This document shows, in pieces, positions 39,778 through 42,808 of a DNA stretch of 42,808 bases. The DNA is from an uncultured Bacteroidales bacterium. GTDB lineage: Bacteria > Bacteroidota > Bacteroidia > Bacteroidales > WCHB1-69. Under the pieces are notes generated by a model. It ran no database searches. It was not told where the DNA came from and saw nothing but the letters and a program-made list of their open reading frames with translations. Location: assembly GCA_905235135.1 (NCBI GenBank), contig CAJOKR010000019.1, forward strand, positions 1-42,808, in the 5' to 3' direction. The position numbers were made by a program, and so were the translations under genes. Within the stretch, counting starts at the first letter, position 1. Each line of letters starts with the position of its first letter.

Positions 39778-41040
39778 ATGTTGTATTATCTCTTCTCTTG
39801 GATGCATACAAAACGATACCCCGGAGCGGGTGTCTTCCAATATATCTCGTTCCGGTCCGCGGCCGCTTTCGTGTTGGCACTCGTGATTGCCATTTTCTTC
39901 GGAAAGTACTTTATTAACTTCTTGAGAAAGAAACAGATAGGTGAAAGTGTGCGGGATTTGGGTTTGGCTGGACAAAACGAGAAAGCGGGCACCCCGACGA
40001 TGGGCGGCCTCATCATCATCGCGGCTATCCTGATTCCGGTGCTGCTGCTGTGCGAACTGAGGAACATTTACGTCATCCTGATGCTCTTCACCACGTTATG
40101 GTTGGGCTTCTTGGGCGGCATCGACGACTATATCAAGGTTTTCAAGAAAAACAAGGAAGGTCTTTCCCCGAAAAAGAAATTGTTAGGACAGATTCTGCTC
40201 GGTTTGGTGGTCGGTTCTGTTATGTATTTCCATCCGGCTGCGGTGATTTGCGAAAAGAGCGTTCAGAAGCAGCAGGCCACCCAGATTACGACAAATGAGA
40301 TTTTGCGAGTTGATAATCAGGAAACTGCGCACACCCCGAAACTCTTCGATGAGCCGCACCATTCCTCCAAGACCACGATTCCGTTCTTTAAGAATCATGA
40401 GCTGGACTACGCTGCCCTGACCCGCTGGATGGGTGACGAGACCGGCAAGTGGTCGTTCCTGTTTTTCATCCCGATTATTGTATTCATCATCGCCGCAGTC
40501 TCCAATGGGGCTAACCTCACCGATGGGTTGGATGGGTTGGCAACCGGCGTGACGGCTTCCGTTGCCGTCGGTATCGCCATCCTTGCATACGTGTCGGGCA
40601 ACGTCATATTTGCTGATTATCTGAGTATTATGTACATCCCAAATATCGGCGAGCTGGTGATTTTCATCTCCGCCGTCATCGGAGCGTGTATCGGTTTCTA
40701 CTGGTGGAACTGCTACCCGGCGCAGGTCTTCATGGGCGATACTGGAAGTCTCATGCTCGGCGGTGTGGTGGCGGTTTCCTGTATCATCATCCGCAAGGAG
40801 CTTTTGATTCCAATCCTCTGTGGCATCTATCTGGCGCAGTCGGTGTCGGTGATGATGCAGGTCACCTACTTCAAATATACCAAGAAACGCTACGGCGAGG
40901 GTCGCCGCATCTTCCTGATGGCGCCTCTTCACCATCATTTCCAGAAGAAAGGGATGCACGAGTCGAAAATTGTGCAACGCTTCATCGTTGTCAGTATGTT
41001 GCTCGCCGTTCTCACCATCGCCACCCTGAAAATCCGTTAA
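39778..41040 (+). CDS. mraY: Phospho-MurNAc-pentapeptide transferase MraY
   Basis: 420 residues, about 60 longer than E. coli MraY. The extra length lies in a loop at about 150-215 (VQKQQATQITTNEI ... HHSSKTTIPFFKNHELD), as in other Bacteroidetes. Active-site motifs: GTPTMGG, the Asp pair in GGIDDYIKV (Asp 116, Asp 117), NLTDGLDGLA, MGDTGSLMLGG and APLHHHFQKKG. It forms lipid I at the inner membrane. Its TAA runs directly into a 7-8-bp repeat spacer. Confidence 0.96.
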   Translation: MLYYLFSWMHTKRYPGAGVFQYISFRSAAAFVLALVIAIFFGKYFINFLRKKQIGESVRDLGLAGQNEKAGTPTMGGLIIIAAILIPVLLLCELRNIYVILMLFTTLWLGFLGGIDDYIKVFKKNKEGLSPKKKLLGQILLGLVVGSVMYFHPAAVICEKSVQKQQATQITTNEILRVDNQETAHTPKLFDEPHHSSKTTIPFFKNHELDYAALTRWMGDETGKWSFLFFIPIIVFIIAAVSNGANLTDGLDGLATGVTASVAVGIAILAYVSGNVIFADYLSIMYIPNIGELVIFISAVIGACIGFYWWNCYPAQVFMGDTGSLMLGGVVAVSCIIIRKELLIPILCGIYLAQSVSVMMQVTYFKYTKKRYGEGRRIFLMAPLHHHFQKKGMHESKIVQRFIVVSMLLAVLTIATLKIR

Positions 41041-41097
41041 CCCCTTAACCGTATAACCACGTAACCTATAAACCTTAAACCAAAACCCAAAACCATT
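41041..41097 (+). repeat. Heptamer-like spacer between mraY and the MurD-domain gene
   Basis: Successive units cttaacc, gtataacc, acgtaacc, tataaacc, ttaaacc, aaaaccc, aaaacc fill the whole spacer from the mraY stop to the next ATG. Nothing resembling the missing N-terminal part of murD is present. Confidence 0.7.
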
Positions 41098-41655
41098 ATG
41101 CCTACAAAGAAAACCAATAGCTTCCGCTTGTTCGAGCAAGCCAAAGAAACCTCCAACCCCCGCGTGGGAACGCTGTCGGATCAGCTCATCAAGCTGCGTC
41201 AGCGGAACATTGCCGAGTCGCTCTCCGACTTCGAGGGCAGCGCGCACAAATTGGAACACGTCAAGAGTTTCGCCGGTGTGGAATTTATTGACGACGCCCG
41301 TTCTACCAACGCCAATGCCGTGTGGTATTCGTTGCAGTCGATGACCAAACCGACGGTCTGGATTACCAATATCGACTCGTTGGATGTGCTCACGGACGAC
41401 ATCCTGAATGAGACCCGTCAGAAGGTCAAAGAGGTTGTCCTTCAAGGCGTTTACAACATCGATGTCTATCAGCGGATTGCCGAGATGGGCGTTCCGGTGA
41501 TGATGACGATGAGCATGGATGATGCGGTGAACCACGCCTTCTACGCTTGTCAACGTGGCGATGTCGTGCTTTACGCGCCGGGCATTCATGGCAACAGCCA
41601 GATTACCTACCGCGAGCGCGGTAACCGTTTCAAAGCATCTGTCGCACAACTCTAA
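41098..41655 (+). CDS. Stand-alone MurD C-terminal-domain protein at the murD position
   Basis: 185 residues. About residues 45-185 match domain 3 of MurD: HKLEHVKSFAGVEFIDDARS (compare HR-x-E-x-V-x-x-x-x-G-V-x-x-x-x-D-S-K), STNANAVWYSLQSM, KPTVWI, AVNHAFYACQRGDVVLYAPG and ERGNRFKASV. The UDP-binding domain 1 and the ATPase domain 2 are entirely absent, including any GTNGKTT loop; MurD is normally about 440-450 residues. In the retained domain, DSKATN has become DARSTN and the usual SPACASxDxF loop reads APGIHGNSQI, so substrate contacts are altered. There is no frameshift or stop remnant. It cannot be a D-glutamate ligase by itself; a structural or regulatory role, or degeneration, are the options. 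A full murD should exist elsewhere. Confidence 0.8.
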   Translation: MPTKKTNSFRLFEQAKETSNPRVGTLSDQLIKLRQRNIAESLSDFEGSAHKLEHVKSFAGVEFIDDARSTNANAVWYSLQSMTKPTVWITNIDSLDVLTDDILNETRQKVKEVVLQGVYNIDVYQRIAEMGVPVMMTMSMDDAVNHAFYACQRGDVVLYAPGIHGNSQITYRERGNRFKASVAQL

Positions 41656-41663
41656 CCACTGCT

Positions 41664-42808
41664 ATGGAAGCCGATACCGCAACTCCGAAAGTGCCGCTCC
41701 TACGGCGCATCAACCTGAAGGCCGACAAGGTGATTCTGATCCTTGTGCTGTTCCTTTCGGCCGTGTCAGTCGTCATGGTGTACAGTATGCGCGGCGAAGT
41801 GGTGCTGCAGCATCTTAAGCACCTGCTGTTCGGCTATGTCGGTATGTTTCTGTTGTACAAGCTCGACTACCGGAAGCTCGGAATTGCCGCTCCCTTCGTC
41901 CTTTTCACAGCTCTCGCATTGCTCATCATGACCTTGCTGTCGCAGGCGGTGCGCGGTATCACCATTTTGGGCCGCGATGTGCAGACGTTCTATGTTATTG
42001 GCTTTCTAATTATCTTCTACATAGCACATTACATTGCACGGTTGTATCATGTCAACGGGGAAATCTCATCCTCGAATGCCCGTTTCCTCTTCCTCCTACT
42101 CGGCGGTTTCTGCCTTGGTATTGCTATTTTGAACATGTCCACCGCTATCATCCTCTTTATCACGGGGTTGGTGCTCTTTTTCGTGGGCGGTTTCAAGCTC
42201 CGCGACATCTCCGGAATGGTCGGGATTGTCACCGTTCTGTTGGTCATGGCTGTGATTATTGCGGTCAACCTCAGTGACGAGAAACAGGCGAAGTTCGGCC
42301 GTATGGGTACCTTCATCAACCGTTTGGAGTATTATATCACAAAAGACAACACTGACGGCTACGGCGACCAGATGATTCTGGCGCGGACGGCCATCGCGCG
42401 GTCGGGATTCCATCCCGCCGGACCGGGCAAAGGGGTTATCAAAAACCGACTGCCCGAGAAGGAAACCGACTACGCATACGCCTCTCTTTTTGAGGAGACC
42501 GGCATTGTAGTGGGCGTGGCCATCCTGTTCGCCTACCTCATTTTCTTCTATCGGGCGCGGAAAATCGCAAAGGAGGCTACCGGCTCCTTCGGGCGGTTGT
42601 TAGCTTTCGGCATCGGGTTTTGGATTACTTGCCAAGCGCTCGTGCATATCGGGGTGAACTGCGAGCTGTTGCCCACCACCGGACAAACACTTCCGTTCGT
42701 CAGCAGTGGCGGTGCCTCCCTGTTCGTCACCGGCTGCGCCATCGGCATGTTACTCAACATTGGGAAAGTCTCGGCAGAGGAGAAAGACAAAGAAGATCCG
42801 ATGGCATT
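41664..42808 (+). CDS. ftsW: Septal peptidoglycan glycosyltransferase FtsW (3' end outside the window)
   Basis: Starts at the ATG at 41664, 8 bp after the MurD-domain gene, and remains open for 381 codons to the window edge. SEDS-family features: repeated membrane helices, YAYASLFEETGIVVGVAIL and the characteristic NCELLPTTGQTLPFVSSGGA near residues 332-351. FtsW polymerises glycan at the septum together with FtsI. The conserved Asp-bearing large loop expected between helices 7 and 8 corresponds to the region from GRMGTFINRLEYYITKDN. Confidence 0.93.
   Translation, partial: MEADTATPKVPLLRRINLKADKVILILVLFLSAVSVVMVYSMRGEVVLQHLKHLLFGYVGMFLLYKLDYRKLGIAAPFVLFTALALLIMTLLSQAVRGITILGRDVQTFYVIGFLIIFYIAHYIARLYHVNGEISSSNARFLFLLLGGFCLGIAILNMSTAIILFITGLVLFFVGGFKLRDISGMVGIVTVLLVMAVIIAVNLSDEKQAKFGRMGTFINRLEYYITKDNTDGYGDQMILARTAIARSGFHPAGPGKGVIKNRLPEKETDYAYASLFEETGIVVGVAILFAYLIFFYRARKIAKEATGSFGRLLAFGIGFWITCQALVHIGVNCELLPTTGQTLPFVSSGGASLFVTGCAIGMLLNIGKVSAEEKDKEDPMA

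Noticed and set aside
40183..41649. A 488-codon open frame on the minus strand
   Set aside because: It is antisense to mraY and the MurD-domain gene; its composition is typical of a reverse-complement shadow.

Overview
The window is a chromosomal segment of a member of the Bacteroidota, most likely Bacteroidales. The reasons are: many upstream regions carry the -7 box TAnnTTTG of the Bacteroidetes primary sigma factor and lack a clear Shine-Dalgarno; several families are typical of the phylum (DUF6249 beside an ECF sigma factor, DUF4956 with a VTC polyphosphate polymerase, EFR1 ferredoxin, DUF2807 lipoprotein, DUF2490, the TIGR03915/TIGR03916 pair); and the division cluster has the phylum's layout, with a short FtsL-like protein, a PASTA-bearing FtsI and a long MraY of about 420 residues. 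No rRNA, tRNA, CRISPR array or intact transposase was seen.

Layout. 1-118 is the tail of an unknown gene with a terminator. 271-1594 (minus) is an ECF sigma operon. 1751-5856 (minus) is an envelope operon: a 46-residue lipoprotein, a beta-barrel-like protein, an S41 protease and an O-antigen ligase-like protein. 5976-10376 (plus) holds a lipoprotein, a secreted repeat protein, a VTC/DUF4956/DUF2490 unit and an MscS channel. 10403-15143 is sbcD-sbcC. 15296-17038 is a large secreted protein. 17071-20961 (minus) carries a predicted DNA-metabolism protein and its radical-SAM partner, separated by an island holding a 5'-truncated RhuM-like remnant, a small secreted gene broken by an amber codon, and a roughly 208-bp cruciform element. 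hflX follows. 22294-26083 is flavin/redox genes plus a frameshifted AraC regulator. 26189-33773 is accessory: an M28 peptidase, an acyltransferase, a decayed erythromycin-esterase-like gene, two membrane proteins, a GNAT, a CatA-like acetyltransferase and two lipoproteins. 34178 to the end is the cell-wall cluster mraZ-rsmH-ftsL-ftsI-murE-mraY-(murD C-domain)-ftsW.

The most unusual aspects lie between the genes. Many spacers are made of 7-bp tandem units of different sequence, and several stop codons lie inside or against such tracts. Two families of dispersed palindromes are also present. One palindrome copy lies inside the signal peptide of the M28 peptidase and another supplies a stop codon. 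The murD position of the dcw cluster holds only a 185-residue C-terminal-domain protein with altered substrate loops. Upstream of mraZ there is a ladder of TCCA/TGGA motifs at 10-11 bp spacing that looks like an MraZ operator array.

Limits: all family names rest on motif reading by eye; no search was run.
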